Assembly (NCBI RefSeq): GCF_017356265.1
Contig: NZ_JAFNAW010000027.1
Location: forward strand, 1 to 45,775
Reading direction: 5' to 3'
DNA length: 45,775 bases
Source of the DNA: Paracoccus fontiphilus
GTDB taxonomy: Bacteria > Pseudomonadota > Alphaproteobacteria > Rhodobacterales > Rhodobacteraceae
Position 1 is the stretch's first letter, and the number at the start of each line of letters is the position of its first letter. The notes below the pieces were generated by a model, which had not been told where the DNA came from, did no database searches, and saw only the letters and a program-made list of their open reading frames with translations. Position numbers and translations under genes: made by a program. This document shows, in pieces, positions 7,924 through 16,256 of this stretch.

Positions 7924-8907
7924 CTATCGCCCGTAGATCCGGTCGATCACCTGCGCCACCGTTTCCAGGTGCCGCGCGTCAGGATCGAAGCGCGCCCCCC
8001 GGGCCAGCCGCGCCAGCCAGTCCACGGCGGCGCGCCCGCCCCAGTCGTCGGGCGGCTCGGCCAGGGGTTCGGCGCGGATGTGGTGGTGCCGTTCGGCCCG
8101 CAGGTCGTAGAAAGAGCCGTTGACGTTGCGCAGCGACGCGCCGCCTTCGGTGCCATAGAACTCGGCCGCGATCACCGCCTCGCGGCCCGCCTGCAGGCCC
8201 CAGGAACAGGCCAGGCGCGCCACCGTTCCGCCCGCGAGTTCCAGCGTGGCGACCGCGTAATCCTCGACCTGCCGCGCGGGATCGGCCAAGGGCGCGCCTT
8301 TGGCGTAAAGGTGGCTTTCCACATGGACGACCTCGGGCCAGCCCAGGGACCACAGCGCCAAGTCGATCAGGTGGACGCCCAGATCCACCACGCAGCCGCC
8401 GCCTGACAAGGCGGGGTCGTAGAACCATGGCTTGTCCGGTCCCCAGGCGTTGTGAAAGGTCACGTCCACGCCGAAGACATGGCCCAGGGCGCCCCCCTCC
8501 AGCAGCGGGCGGATCGCGGCCACCCCGGCCGTGTGGCGATAGGACAGGTCCACGCCCAGCAGGCGGTCGGCCTTTTCCGCAGCCTTGATGACGGCGGCCA
8601 CTTCCGGCCCGGTGCGTCCCAGGGGCTTCTGGCAGAACACCGCCTTCCCCGCCTCCAGCGCGGCGATGGATTGCTGGGCGTGGGCGGCGCTTGGCGTGGC
8701 GATCACCACCGCGTCGATGTCGGCGGCCAGCAGCGCGTCAAGGCCATCGACCCGCCGCGCGCCGGGCGCAAGCGCCAGCGCCTCGGCGGCGCCCGTGTCG
8801 TCAGGCTCGGCCACCGCCACGATCTCGGCCAAGCCCGTTCCGGCCAGGGCCGCCATCCGGTGCCGCCCGATCCAGCCGGTGCCGAGGAACCCGAGGCGCG
8901 GCGTCAC
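7924..8907 (-). CDS. Gfo/Idh/MocA family oxidoreductase
   Basis: NAD(P)-dependent sugar or cyclitol dehydrogenase of 327 residues. The N-terminal Rossmann motif is GFLGTGWIGRHR. The family's EKP signature appears as QKP in VFCQKPLGR, keeping the catalytic lysine. The C-terminal alpha/beta domain carries GGGCVVDLGVHLIDLALW, with the conserved D-x-x-x-H. The start is uncertain: GTG 8907 overlaps the upstream stop as GTGA and gives the usual VTPRLGFLG opening, while TTG 8919 would add four residues. It shares an operon with the MDR dehydrogenase and pyruvyl transferase, so a role in making or oxidising a surface sugar is likely. Inositol dehydrogenases belong to this family and an inositol synthase gene lies nearby, but no residue here proves that substrate. 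Confidence 0.88.
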   Translation of the reverse strand: MTPRLGFLGTGWIGRHRMAALAGTGLAEIVAVAEPDDTGAAEALALAPGARRVDGLDALLAADIDAVVIATPSAAHAQQSIAALEAGKAVFCQKPLGRTGPEVAAVIKAAEKADRLLGVDLSYRHTAGVAAIRPLLEGGALGHVFGVDVTFHNAWGPDKPWFYDPALSGGGCVVDLGVHLIDLALWSLGWPEVVHVESHLYAKGAPLADPARQVEDYAVATLELAGGTVARLACSWGLQAGREAVIAAEFYGTEGGASLRNVNGSFYDLRAERHHHIRAEPLAEPPDDWGGRAAVDWLARLARGARFDPDARHLETVAQVIDRIYGR

Positions 8908-9875
8908 AGCGACACCCAAGCCTTGACGAAGCTGCCCGGCTTGTCGCGGGTGGCGGCCAGGGCCGCGCCCAGATCCTCCAGCGCGTAGCTGCCGGTCAGC
9001 AGCGGCCCCAGGTCCAGCCGCCCCGAGGCCATGGCATCCACCGCCGCCCGCAGGCCCGCGATGCGGACGCCCGCGTCGCGTTCATGCGCGCTGGCGATGT
9101 CGATGCCCTTCCAGTTCCACATCTGCATGTTCACTTGCCGGGGTCCGTCCTGGTGATAGCCTGCGATCACCAGACGCCCGCCCTCGGCCACGAGTTCCCC
9201 GGCCAGATCCAGCGGCCACTGCTTGCCCACGCATTCGATCACCCGATCGGCCATGCGATCGCCGGTCAGGCGCTTCACGTCCTCGATGATGCGCCAATGG
9301 TCGTCCATCGGGATCGTCTCGGCAGCCCCCATCCGGCGGGCCAGATCCAGCGTCTCGGCCCGGCGCGACACGGCTATGACCCGCGCCCCCGCATCGACAG
9401 CCAGCCGCGTCAGGATCGTGCCCAGAAAGCCGATGCCGACTATCACCACGGTCTGGCCCGCGCGGATGTCCGACCGGACGAAGATGTTCACCGCGCAGGC
9501 CACGGGTTCGCCGGGAACCGGCAATCCGTCCAGCGAGGCGGGCAGGGGCACGACCATGCCGGCGGGCGCCACATCGTATTCGGCATAGGACCGTTCGGTC
9601 AGCGCCGTCACGCGATCGCCGACCGACAGCCCTTCGACACCCTCGCCCAATGCCGCGATCCGGCCCCAGGCTTCGTGCCCCATGCCGCCCGGCGCGCCCG
9701 GCCAGGTGGACCAGGGCTGGCCTTCCCAGGGTTCGACATTGGATGCGCAGACGCCGCAGCCTTCCAGCCGGATCAGCACGGCGCCAGGTCCGGGCCGGGG
9801 CACCGGAACCTCGGCCATGGAAAACCGCTGCGGTCCTTCAAGAACCGCCGCGCGCATAAAGGAAGGTATCGTCAT
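8904..9875 (-). CDS. MDR-family (alcohol/polyol) dehydrogenase
   Basis: Medium-chain dehydrogenase/reductase of 323 residues, probably oxidising a polyol or sugar with NAD. It shows the N-terminal GroES-like fold with GCGVCASNVEPW (catalytic zinc cysteine), GGMGHEAWGRI (GHE zinc ligand) and VGDRVTAL, then the Rossmann motif VIVGIGFLGTILTRLA. The four-cysteine structural zinc lobe seen in classical alcohol dehydrogenases is absent. ATG 9875 lies 5 bases after AGAAGG and is preferred over upstream codons. It is the first gene of the leftward surface-sugar operon and is divergent from the DUF1003 gene across a 74-base gap. The specific substrate is unknown. Confidence 0.87.
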   Translation of the reverse strand: MTIPSFMRAAVLEGPQRFSMAEVPVPRPGPGAVLIRLEGCGVCASNVEPWEGQPWSTWPGAPGGMGHEAWGRIAALGEGVEGLSVGDRVTALTERSYAEYDVAPAGMVVPLPASLDGLPVPGEPVACAVNIFVRSDIRAGQTVVIVGIGFLGTILTRLAVDAGARVIAVSRRAETLDLARRMGAAETIPMDDHWRIIEDVKRLTGDRMADRVIECVGKQWPLDLAGELVAEGGRLVIAGYHQDGPRQVNMQMWNWKGIDIASAHERDAGVRIAGLRAAVDAMASGRLDLGPLLTGSYALEDLGAALAATRDKPGSFVKAWVSL

Positions 9876-9949
9876 TTGGGCCTTCTCGGAACCGGATGGG
9901 GGGTGCTGCGGCTTTCGCTGCGACGGCAGCAACGGGGACGGGGGAGCGC

Positions 9950-10525
9950 ATGACCCGAAACGCAGTCGGCAACCAGATGAGCGAACGGCTGGCCGCCAAC
10001 ATCGAGGCTCTGGCCGAACGGCGCCGGCGCGAAGCCGCCGCCGCGCCGGTCAGCGCGCGCATCGCGGCGCGCATCACGGCCTTCACAGGCTCCATGACCT
10101 TCGTGGTCCTGCACCTGCTGGCCTATGGCTTCTGGATCACGGGCAACCTTGGCTGGATACCGGGCGTGGCGCCCTGGGACGAAAGCTTCGTCATGCTGGC
10201 CATGGAAGCCTCGGTCGAGGCGATCTTCCTGTCCACCTTCGTGCTGATCAACCAGAACCGGCAGGCCCTTGCCGCCGACCGGCGTGCCGACTTGGATCTG
10301 CATATCGGCCTGCTGGCCGAGGACGAGCTGACCAAGCTGGCCGCCGTCATCCACCGCATCGCCGAAAGGCTGAACGTGCCGCTGGATACCGCCGTGCTGA
10401 GCGAGGTCGAGAAGAATGTCGACCCCGACGAGGTCCTGGACGCCCTGAGTTCGCAGGAAGGCGATCACGACGCGGGTGCCGACAAGGGCAAACCTTCCGC
10501 GATAAAGGCCTCGACCGCCTCGTAG
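9950..10525 (+). CDS. DUF1003 family membrane protein
   Basis: A 191-residue protein of the DUF1003 family, function unknown. After a basic N-terminal helix (about 1-45) come two membrane segments: GSMTFVVLHLLAYGFWI, then a hydrophobic stretch around MLAMEASVEAIFLSTFVLI. The family hallmark follows: INQNRQALAADRRADLDLHIGLLAEDELTKL. ATG 9950 is preceded by GGGGGAG. Its last 61 bases overlap the convergent inositol synthase gene, so the C-terminal tail (after about residue 170) may be a lineage-specific extension. The divergent neighbour is a dehydrogenase. I have no evidence for a specific role. Confidence 0.85.
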   Translation: MTRNAVGNQMSERLAANIEALAERRRREAAAAPVSARIAARITAFTGSMTFVVLHLLAYGFWITGNLGWIPGVAPWDESFVMLAMEASVEAIFLSTFVLINQNRQALAADRRADLDLHIGLLAEDELTKLAAVIHRIAERLNVPLDTAVLSEVEKNVDPDEVLDALSSQEGDHDAGADKGKPSAIKASTAS

Positions 10526-11589
10526 GCCTCGTCATCGGTCATCTGCTCGGGCGGGTGCTTGCAGAAATACGCGGCAGGCGCCAGCACCGGGCCGGAGAGG
10601 CCGCGGTCGCGCGCGATGGCGGCGCAGCGGATCATGTCGATGGCGACCCCGGCCGAGTTCGGGCTGTCCTCGACCGACAGGCGCAGTTCCAGGTTCATGG
10701 GAACGCCGCCGAACAGCTCGCCCTCCATGCGCAGGAAGCAGACCTTGTTGTCGTTCTGCCAGGCCACATAGTCGGACGGGCCGACATGGATGTTTTCCTC
10801 GGTCAGGCGTTCGGCCGCGACGGACTGCACGGCCTCGGTCTTGGAGATCTTCTTCTTCTCCAGCCGCTTTCGGTTCGCCATGTTCAGGAAGTCGGTGTTG
10901 CCGCCGGTGTTGAGCTGATAGGTCCGGCACAGCTTGACGCCGCGCTTGTGGAACAGGTCGGTCAGCACCCGGTGGACAATGGTGGCGCCAAGCTGCGCCT
11001 TGATGTCGTCGCCGATGATCGGCACGCCCGCCGCCTGGAACCGTGCGGCCCATTCGGGGTCCGAGGCGATGAACACGGGGATGTTGTTGACAAAGGCCAC
11101 GCCCGCTTCCAGCGCGCATTCTGCATAGAACTCGGTCGCCTTCTGGCTGCCCACGGGCAGGTAGTTCATCAGCACGTCCACCCGCGCCTCGCGCAGCGCC
11201 GCCACCACTTCCTCGCGCGAGGGTTCGGGTTCGTCGGCGGGCAGGAAGGTCCGCTCGGCCGGGTAGTCGGCCATGTGGTCGGCTACGCCGTCAAGCATCC
11301 GGCCCATCCGCACCACGGCGCCCGTTTCCGGCACGTCCTGCGCGAAGACGGCGGTGCAGTTCGGCATGGCGAAGATCGCCTGCGCCACGTCGCGGCCCAC
11401 CTTGCGGGCGTCGATGTCCCAGGCCGCCACCACACGGATGTCGTCGGGACGATAGCCCGCAAGGCTGTGGTGCATCAGCCCGGTGGCATCGTTCCTGCCC
11501 GTGTAGTGCGTCAGCCCCTGCACCAGAGAACTGGCGCAGTTGCCGACCCCGACAATGGCAATGTTGATCGGCATATGGACGTCTTTCAT
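10465..11589 (-). CDS. ino1: Inositol-3-phosphate synthase
   Basis: Converts glucose 6-phosphate to 1L-myo-inositol 3-phosphate through NAD-dependent internal oxidation-reduction and aldol cyclisation. At 374 residues it has the length of the short bacterial/archaeal type. Seen: the NAD loop AIVGVGNCASSLVQGL, MNYLPVGSQKATEFYA, FVNNIPVFIASDP, PIIGDDIKAQLGATIVHR, TYQLNTGGNTDFLNM and the lysine-rich KRLEKKKISKTEAV region, which includes residues that bind the phosphate in this family. It ends the leftward operon of histidine phosphatase, methyltransferase and glycoside hydrolase, 25 bases behind the hydrolase stop. ATG 11589 has AAGG 7 bases upstream; ATG 11574 is an alternative. The enzyme is far better known in actinobacteria and archaea, and its presence in a surface-sugar block suggests inositol as a building unit. 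Confidence 0.93.
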   Translation of the reverse strand: MKDVHMPINIAIVGVGNCASSLVQGLTHYTGRNDATGLMHHSLAGYRPDDIRVVAAWDIDARKVGRDVAQAIFAMPNCTAVFAQDVPETGAVVRMGRMLDGVADHMADYPAERTFLPADEPEPSREEVVAALREARVDVLMNYLPVGSQKATEFYAECALEAGVAFVNNIPVFIASDPEWAARFQAAGVPIIGDDIKAQLGATIVHRVLTDLFHKRGVKLCRTYQLNTGGNTDFLNMANRKRLEKKKISKTEAVQSVAAERLTEENIHVGPSDYVAWQNDNKVCFLRMEGELFGGVPMNLELRLSVEDSPNSAGVAIDMIRCAAIARDRGLSGPVLAPAAYFCKHPPEQMTDDEAYEAVEAFIAEGLPLSAPAS

Positions 11590-11614
11590 GGATGCGCCTT
11601 CAGGTCAGGACGTG

Positions 11615-12547
11615 TCAGGTCAGGGCCGGCTGGAATGTAGCTGGCTGGGTCTCAACACGGCGAGGCGCATATCGTTCAATCATCGCCGCGCAGAAATCGG
11701 CGAATTGTTGCGGATCGTGCGGCGGGCTGGTGTGGTGGGCGCCGGGCCCGAGATGTTCGGGCGTGAAGCAGAAGGTCACGGTGGTGTCGAAATCGGCCAG
11801 GGCCTCCATCTGCCGGTCGAACCAGCCGATGGCATCGGGGCGGAAGCTGTCGGCCCAGGACAGGCCGGTGCGCAGGTGTTGCACGCCAAGCCGCTTCATC
11901 CAGGCCACCGCGTCGTCCAGGCGCGGGTCGTGGTAATGGAACCACTGCATCAGACCCATGTCGGCGGCGTGCGGCGCGTAAGCCTCCAATGCCGGCTTGG
12001 GGGTGCCGTCGGCGCGGATCAGGCCCATGTAGAAGTGGCGGTAGTAGGACGACCCCTCGGCCTCGCGGTGGCGGGTGGTGGCGCCCCATTCCTGCGGCAG
12101 GTCGAACAGCGAATACCAGAAGATGCGCGGCACGCGGCCGACCAGAAGTTCGGCCGTTTTCTGGACGCCGAAGACCTGCACTTCCTCGGCGCCGAAGCTG
12201 CCCACCCCCACTTCCGTCACCCAGACGGGCTTGTCGGTCACGGCCTCGATCTCGGCCACCTTGGCGGGCCATTCCTGGATCTGCCACAGGTTCCAGTCCA
12301 GGGGAAAGCCGTGGACGGCGACCACGTCCACATGATCCAGCGCGCCGTGGCCCTGCATCCGCTGCACCCAGAGCGGATCGATGGGCGACATGCCGCCCAG
12401 GACGCGGGTGACAGCGGAGTTCACGTCATGGATCGCCTGCCCCGCCAGCGAGACGCACTGGCCGAAGCGCGACCAGTCCGGGTCCAGTTCGGGGTCCCAG
12501 TGGGACTTGTTGTTCGGCTCGTTCCAGATCATCGCGGCTTCGATCAT
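11615..12547 (-). CDS. Clan-A-like glycoside hydrolase with apparent circularly permuted order
   Basis: A 310-residue protein with beta-xylosidase/GH39-like features. It begins almost directly at the acid/base motif: IWNEPNN with Glu10. The putative nucleophile is Glu112 in WVTEVGVGSFGAEE, and WYSLFDLPQEW follows. Residues 197 to about 296 (GLMQWFHYHDPRLDDAVAW, GVQHLRTGLSWADSF, VTFCFTPEHLG, FADFCAAMIERYAP) look like the beta1-beta3 half that normally precedes WNEP in such barrels. The order of the two halves is therefore swapped. The start ATG 12547 overlaps the methyltransferase stop as ATGA. No signal peptide is present, so it should act in the cytoplasm or as a transferase. It could be a glycosidase, a transglycosidase or a synthase-like enzyme. 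Confidence 0.72.
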   Translation of the reverse strand: MIEAAMIWNEPNNKSHWDPELDPDWSRFGQCVSLAGQAIHDVNSAVTRVLGGMSPIDPLWVQRMQGHGALDHVDVVAVHGFPLDWNLWQIQEWPAKVAEIEAVTDKPVWVTEVGVGSFGAEEVQVFGVQKTAELLVGRVPRIFWYSLFDLPQEWGATTRHREAEGSSYYRHFYMGLIRADGTPKPALEAYAPHAADMGLMQWFHYHDPRLDDAVAWMKRLGVQHLRTGLSWADSFRPDAIGWFDRQMEALADFDTTVTFCFTPEHLGPGAHHTSPPHDPQQFADFCAAMIERYAPRRVETQPATFQPALT

Positions 12548-13314
12548 CGCGCAGGCTCCTCGGGTCGGGCGGGATAGACCACGTGGGGTCCGTAATTGGC
12601 AAAGGGCACCGGGGCGGTCCGGCACAGGTAGACCTCGTCGGCGGGACCGGCTTCCACCGCAAAGCCCGAGGCGCGCAGCATCGCCTCGACCCCCGCGCGG
12701 TTGGGCACCCACCAGTTGGTCCAGTCATGCGCCCATTTGTGTTCGATGAACGCCATGCGCGGCCAGTCGGGCTGCTGGAAATGCACGTCCTCGGAGAAGT
12801 CGTAGTCCTCGGCGGGAATGGCCGCGCTGTCGGGGCCGCGCGTCAGCGTCTGAAACAGCATCAGGTCGCCCGCCACATGCTCTCGGATCAGGTCCAGCGC
12901 CAGAAGCGGATGGCGCAGGTGGTAGAGAACACCCATGAAGACCACCAGGTCGAAGCGTTCGCCCAGGGCCGCCACGTCATAGACGCCCATCTGCCGGAAC
13001 TCGACCCCGTCCACATCCAGCACTTCGGCGGCAAAGCGGGCCTGCGCCAGATAGCGGGCGTCGGTGTCGATCCCCAGCACCCGCGCGGCGCCCCGGCGGC
13101 GCATCTCGAAACTGTAGAAGCCGGCGTTGCAGCCGATGTCCAGGACGGTCTTTCCGGTCAGATCCGCAGGCACCAGATGCGAGAAGCGGGAGAACTTGTC
13201 AGCGGGATAGTCGCCCAGGAAATGCGAGGGGGCGGTTCGGACACCGCACAGGTCGAGGTTCTGGAACCACGGGCCAAGCCCTTCCGCTTTTTCGGCAATC
13301 TGCGCTGCGTTCAT
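12544..13314 (-). CDS. Class I SAM-dependent methyltransferase (CmoB-like fold)
   Basis: A 256-residue methyltransferase. The SAM-binding loop is VLDIGCNAGFYSFEM at about 65-79, then the acidic IDTD loop, YDVAALGERFDLVVFMGVLYHLRHP, and a C-terminal segment with tryptophan-rich NWWVPNR. The overall pattern is like the tRNA-modifying CmoB/DUF1698 fold, but the gene context does not suggest tRNA. I believe it belongs to the family TIGR04290 (Rta_06860-type), recalled from memory and not checked. It sits 10 bases after the histidine phosphatase gene and overlaps the glycoside hydrolase by ATGA. A role in O-methylating a sugar or inositol is inferred from context only. Confidence 0.8.
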   Translation of the reverse strand: MNAAQIAEKAEGLGPWFQNLDLCGVRTAPSHFLGDYPADKFSRFSHLVPADLTGKTVLDIGCNAGFYSFEMRRRGAARVLGIDTDARYLAQARFAAEVLDVDGVEFRQMGVYDVAALGERFDLVVFMGVLYHLRHPLLALDLIREHVAGDLMLFQTLTRGPDSAAIPAEDYDFSEDVHFQQPDWPRMAFIEHKWAHDWTNWWVPNRAGVEAMLRASGFAVEAGPADEVYLCRTAPVPFANYGPHVVYPARPEEPAR

Positions 13315-13324
13315 TGTCCATCCG

Positions 13325-13918
13325 TCATTCGCTGCCGTTCATGGTTAGGACATGCGCCATGCCTTGTCCATGCGCGATGACCCAACTGATGGATGCGGGG
13401 GCGATCTCGAACCGCAGGATGTTGTCCAGCGTCAGGCCAAGCGCATGGGCAATCACCCCCCGGATCACGTCGCAATGACTGACGCACAGGACCGGCTCGC
13501 CGCCCTGCAGGGCCAGTCCGTCCAGATGGGCCACGGCGCGCGCCACGACGGCGGCCATCGTCTCGCCCCCCGGCGTAGGGGCGGTCGCGCGCACGGCGTT
13601 CCAGCGTTGCCATGCGGGGTCGGGGTCCAGATCCGAAAAGCGCGCGCCGGACCAGGCGCCGAAGTCGATCTCGTCCCAGGGGTCCGCGCGCACGGGCGCC
13701 AGCCCCAGACCCTGGCCCAGGATGGCGGCGGTTTCGACCGTGCGGCGGCGCGGGCTGGTGTGGATGGCCGCAATGCCCCGGCCCGCCAGGCGTTGCGCCA
13801 GGGCCGCCGTCTGATCCCGCCCTGCCGCGTTCAGGGCGATGTCGCGGGTCCGTCCGCTCAGCCAGGTGCCCAGGTCGTCATGCGAACCGTGGCGGACAAG
13901 GCCGATCAGCACGCTCAT
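13325..13918 (-). CDS. Histidine phosphatase superfamily protein
   Basis: A 197-residue phosphatase of the phosphoglycerate mutase-like branch. The catalytic LVRHG is at the N-terminus, followed by TSPRRRTVETAAILG with the conserved arginine, WDEIDFGAWSG, and the second catalytic histidine in VSHCDVIRG. ATG 13918 (MSVLIGLVRHG) is preferred over the upstream ATG at 13957. It is the first gene of the leftward operon that ends in inositol-3-phosphate synthase, and is divergent from the epimerase operon. A plausible but unproven role is release of phosphate from a sugar or inositol phosphate made by the same operon. The classical inositol monophosphatase belongs to a different fold. Confidence 0.87.
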   Translation of the reverse strand: MSVLIGLVRHGSHDDLGTWLSGRTRDIALNAAGRDQTAALAQRLAGRGIAAIHTSPRRRTVETAAILGQGLGLAPVRADPWDEIDFGAWSGARFSDLDPDPAWQRWNAVRATAPTPGGETMAAVVARAVAHLDGLALQGGEPVLCVSHCDVIRGVIAHALGLTLDNILRFEIAPASISWVIAHGQGMAHVLTMNGSE

Positions 13919-13976
13919 GCCCGTTGCCGATCTGCCGGTGCCGGGGGCAGGCAACAAAGATCAAGAAGAAGATGAT

Positions 13977-14001
13977 GGAACAAAACCTGCATGGGCGCTT
14001 T
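13977..14001 (+). promoter_or_regulatory. Weak GGAAC-N16-CTTT promoter-like sequence
   Basis: GGAAC at 13977-13981 is followed after 16 bases by CTTT at 13998-14001, in the 137-base gap between the two divergent operons. The alphaproteobacterial general-stress (EcfG) promoter is GGAAC-N16/17-CGTT, so three of the four -10 bases match. It would give a leader of about 50 bases to the epimerase gene. Tentative. Confidence 0.18.
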
Positions 14002-14055
14002 TACATCACAACACTGAAACCGTTGCAATTTCTGAAACAGAGAACGGGGGACACG

Positions 14056-15171
14056 TTGGAAAAGGTTCTGATCACCGGAGGCGCAGGGTTCATAGGCCGC
14101 TTCGTCGCCGACGAATTGCTGCGTCGCGGCCACCAGGTTCGCGTCCTTGACGCGCTGATCCCGCAGGTCCACGGCGATGGCGCCGGCCGCCCCGATGCGC
14201 TGAACGCCGAGGCCGAGTTCATCCACGGCGACGTGCGCGATGCCGAGGCCGTGACCCGCGCGCTGCAGGGCGTGGACAGCGTGATCCACCTGGCGGCCGA
14301 GGTCGGCGTGGGCCAGTCCATGTACGAGGTGGAACGCTACACCTCGACAAACGACGTGGGCACCGCCGTCCTGTTCGAGAAGCTGATCGACAACCCCGTG
14401 CGCCGCGTCGTCACGGCGTCGTCGATGTCGATCTATGGCGAGGGGCTTTACAAGGATGCCGATGGCCGGATGGTCCAGGACGCCGAACGCACCGGACTTC
14501 GCGACGGGCTGAAGCAGTGGGACCCGGTCGATAGCCAGGGCCGCCCGCTGACCCCGGTGGCGACGCCCGAATGGAAGCAGCCGAACCTCGCGTCCATCTA
14601 TGCGCTGAACAAGTACGTGCAGGAACGCACCACCCACATCATGACCGCCCCCTACGGGATCGAGGGCGTGTGCCTGCGCCTGTTCAACGTCTTCGGTCCC
14701 GGCCAGGCGCTGTCGAACCCCTATACCGGCGTCCTGGCGATCTTCGCCTCGCGTTACCTCAACGGCCAGGCTCCGATGATCTTCGAGGACGGCGAGCAGC
14801 GCCGCGATTTCGTTCATGTGTCCGACGTGGCCCGCGCCTTTGCCGAGGCGTTGAGCCTGCCGCAGGCGGCGGGCGGCACCTTCAACATCGGGTCCGGCCA
14901 CGACCGTTCCGTGACCGAGGTCGCGCAGGAACTGGGTCGGGCCATGGGCCGCAACGCCCTTGAGCCGCAGATCGTCGGCAAGGCGCGCATCGGCGACATC
15001 CGCCATTGCTTCTGCGACACGACGCTGGCCGCAGAAAAGCTGGGCTTCACCGCGCAGACAGATTTCCGCGAAGGCCTGGCGGAGCTTGCCGAATGGGTTG
15101 CCAGCCAGACCGCCGTGGACCGCGTGGAACAGGCGCGGGCGGAACTGGACAAGCGCGGGCTGGTGGCATGA
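14056..15171 (+). CDS. NAD-dependent epimerase/dehydratase (extended SDR) 1
   Basis: Nucleotide-sugar epimerase or dehydratase of 371 residues. It has the NAD loop TGGAGFIGRF, an acidic aspartate at the end of strand 2, HLAAEVGVGQSMYEV, and the catalytic SSMSIYGEG serine with YALNKYVQE as the YxxxK motif. RLFNVFGPGQALSNPY and GEQRRDFVHVSDVA follow. I chose TTG 14056 because GGGGGA lies 5 bases upstream and the product then starts (L)EKVLITGG, the normal opening; ATG codons near 13972 would add about 28 atypical residues. It leads a run of genes joined by ATGA overlaps. Substrate unknown. Relatives act on UDP- or CDP-sugars. Confidence 0.87.
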   Translation: MEKVLITGGAGFIGRFVADELLRRGHQVRVLDALIPQVHGDGAGRPDALNAEAEFIHGDVRDAEAVTRALQGVDSVIHLAAEVGVGQSMYEVERYTSTNDVGTAVLFEKLIDNPVRRVVTASSMSIYGEGLYKDADGRMVQDAERTGLRDGLKQWDPVDSQGRPLTPVATPEWKQPNLASIYALNKYVQERTTHIMTAPYGIEGVCLRLFNVFGPGQALSNPYTGVLAIFASRYLNGQAPMIFEDGEQRRDFVHVSDVARAFAEALSLPQAAGGTFNIGSGHDRSVTEVAQELGRAMGRNALEPQIVGKARIGDIRHCFCDTTLAAEKLGFTAQTDFREGLAELAEWVASQTAVDRVEQARAELDKRGLVA

Positions 15172-16256
15172 GCGGGCGGACCGATCCCGCGGCCGATCCG
15201 CGCCCCGTTCTGGTCACCGGGGGGGCAGGCTTCATCGGCGCGAACCTCGCCGACCGGCTGGCTGGCGACGGGCACCGCGTCATCGTCTATGACGCCATGA
15301 CGCGGCCGGGAGTCGAGCGGAACCTGGCCTGGCTGCAAGCGCGCCATGGCGACAAGATCACCCACATCGCCGCCGACATCCGCGACGCCGCCCGCATGGC
15401 CGAGGCCGTGCGCGGGGCGAAGGTGGTCTTCCACCTCGCCGCCCAGGTCGCGGTGACCACCAGCATGGTGGAACCCGTCGAGGACATGACCATCAACCTG
15501 ATCGGCACGATGAACCTGCTGGAGGCGTTGCGCGCCAAGGGCGATCGCACGCCGCTGGTCTTCGCCTCCACCAACAAGGTCTATGGCGACCTGGCCGACC
15601 TGGACTTCGCGCTGGAGGGCGAGGCCTACAGGCCCACCGACCCGCAGGTCCGCGCCCAAGGCATCGGAGAGGCCCGCCCGCTGGACTTCCACACGCCCTA
15701 TGGCTGTTCCAAGGGCGCGGCGGACCAGTATGTGCTGGATTATGCCCGCAGCTTCGGGCTGCCCACCTGCGTGCTGCGGATGTCCTGCATCTATGGCCAG
15801 CGCCAGATGGGGACCGAGGACCAGGGCTGGGTCGCCCATTTCCTCATCCGCGCCCTGAAGGGCCAGCCCATCACGCTCTTCGGCGACGGCTGCCAGGTCC
15901 GAGACATCCTGGACGTGTCCAACGCGGTCGAGGCCTATCTGGCCGCCTGGGAACGGATCGAGGACGTCTCGGGCCGGGTCTTCAACCTGGGCGGCGGGCC
16001 GGGCAACGCGGTCAGCCTGCGGCAGCTTCTGGACTTCGTGGGACGGATCATCGACCGGCCCGTCGACATCGCCTATTCCGACTGGCGGGCGGGCGACCAG
16101 CGGTATTTCGTGGCCGACACACGCGCGGCGGACAGTGCCTTGGGCCTGTCGCCCAAGGTGGACTGGCAGGACGGCGTGACCCGGCTGGCCCGGTGGCTGG
16201 CGTCCGAGGGCGGGATCAACCTGCCCATCGGCCAGCGGCTTGCGAAATCCGCATGA
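15168..16256 (+). CDS. NAD-dependent epimerase, CDP-paratose 2-epimerase-like
   Basis: Extended SDR of 362 residues. Motifs: VTGGAGFIGANL, HLAAQVAVTTSM, the catalytic FASTNKVYGDL, and DFHTPYGCSKGAADQYVL with YGCSK as YxxxK. RMSCIYGQRQMGTEDQGWVAHF and FGDGCQVRDILDV follow. The STNKVYGD and TEDQGWVAHF strings are characteristic of the CDP-paratose 2-epimerase (tyvelose) branch, so C2 epimerisation of a nucleotide sugar is the best guess. No CDP-sugar synthesis genes are in the window, so the true substrate is open. It overlaps the first epimerase by ATGA and the following GT4 gene by ATGA. Confidence 0.87.
   Translation: MSGRTDPAADPRPVLVTGGAGFIGANLADRLAGDGHRVIVYDAMTRPGVERNLAWLQARHGDKITHIAADIRDAARMAEAVRGAKVVFHLAAQVAVTTSMVEPVEDMTINLIGTMNLLEALRAKGDRTPLVFASTNKVYGDLADLDFALEGEAYRPTDPQVRAQGIGEARPLDFHTPYGCSKGAADQYVLDYARSFGLPTCVLRMSCIYGQRQMGTEDQGWVAHFLIRALKGQPITLFGDGCQVRDILDVSNAVEAYLAAWERIEDVSGRVFNLGGGPGNAVSLRQLLDFVGRIIDRPVDIAYSDWRAGDQRYFVADTRAADSALGLSPKVDWQDGVTRLARWLASEGGINLPIGQRLAKSA

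Noticed and set aside
9888..9912. GGAAC-N16-CGGC before DUF1003 as an EcfG promoter
   Set aside because: The -10 part matches only two of four bases, much weaker than the element before glgE.
13612..14055. A 148-codon extension of the first epimerase
   Set aside because: It runs through the divergent histidine phosphatase gene and has shadow-like composition. The epimerase NAD loop begins right after TTG 14056.
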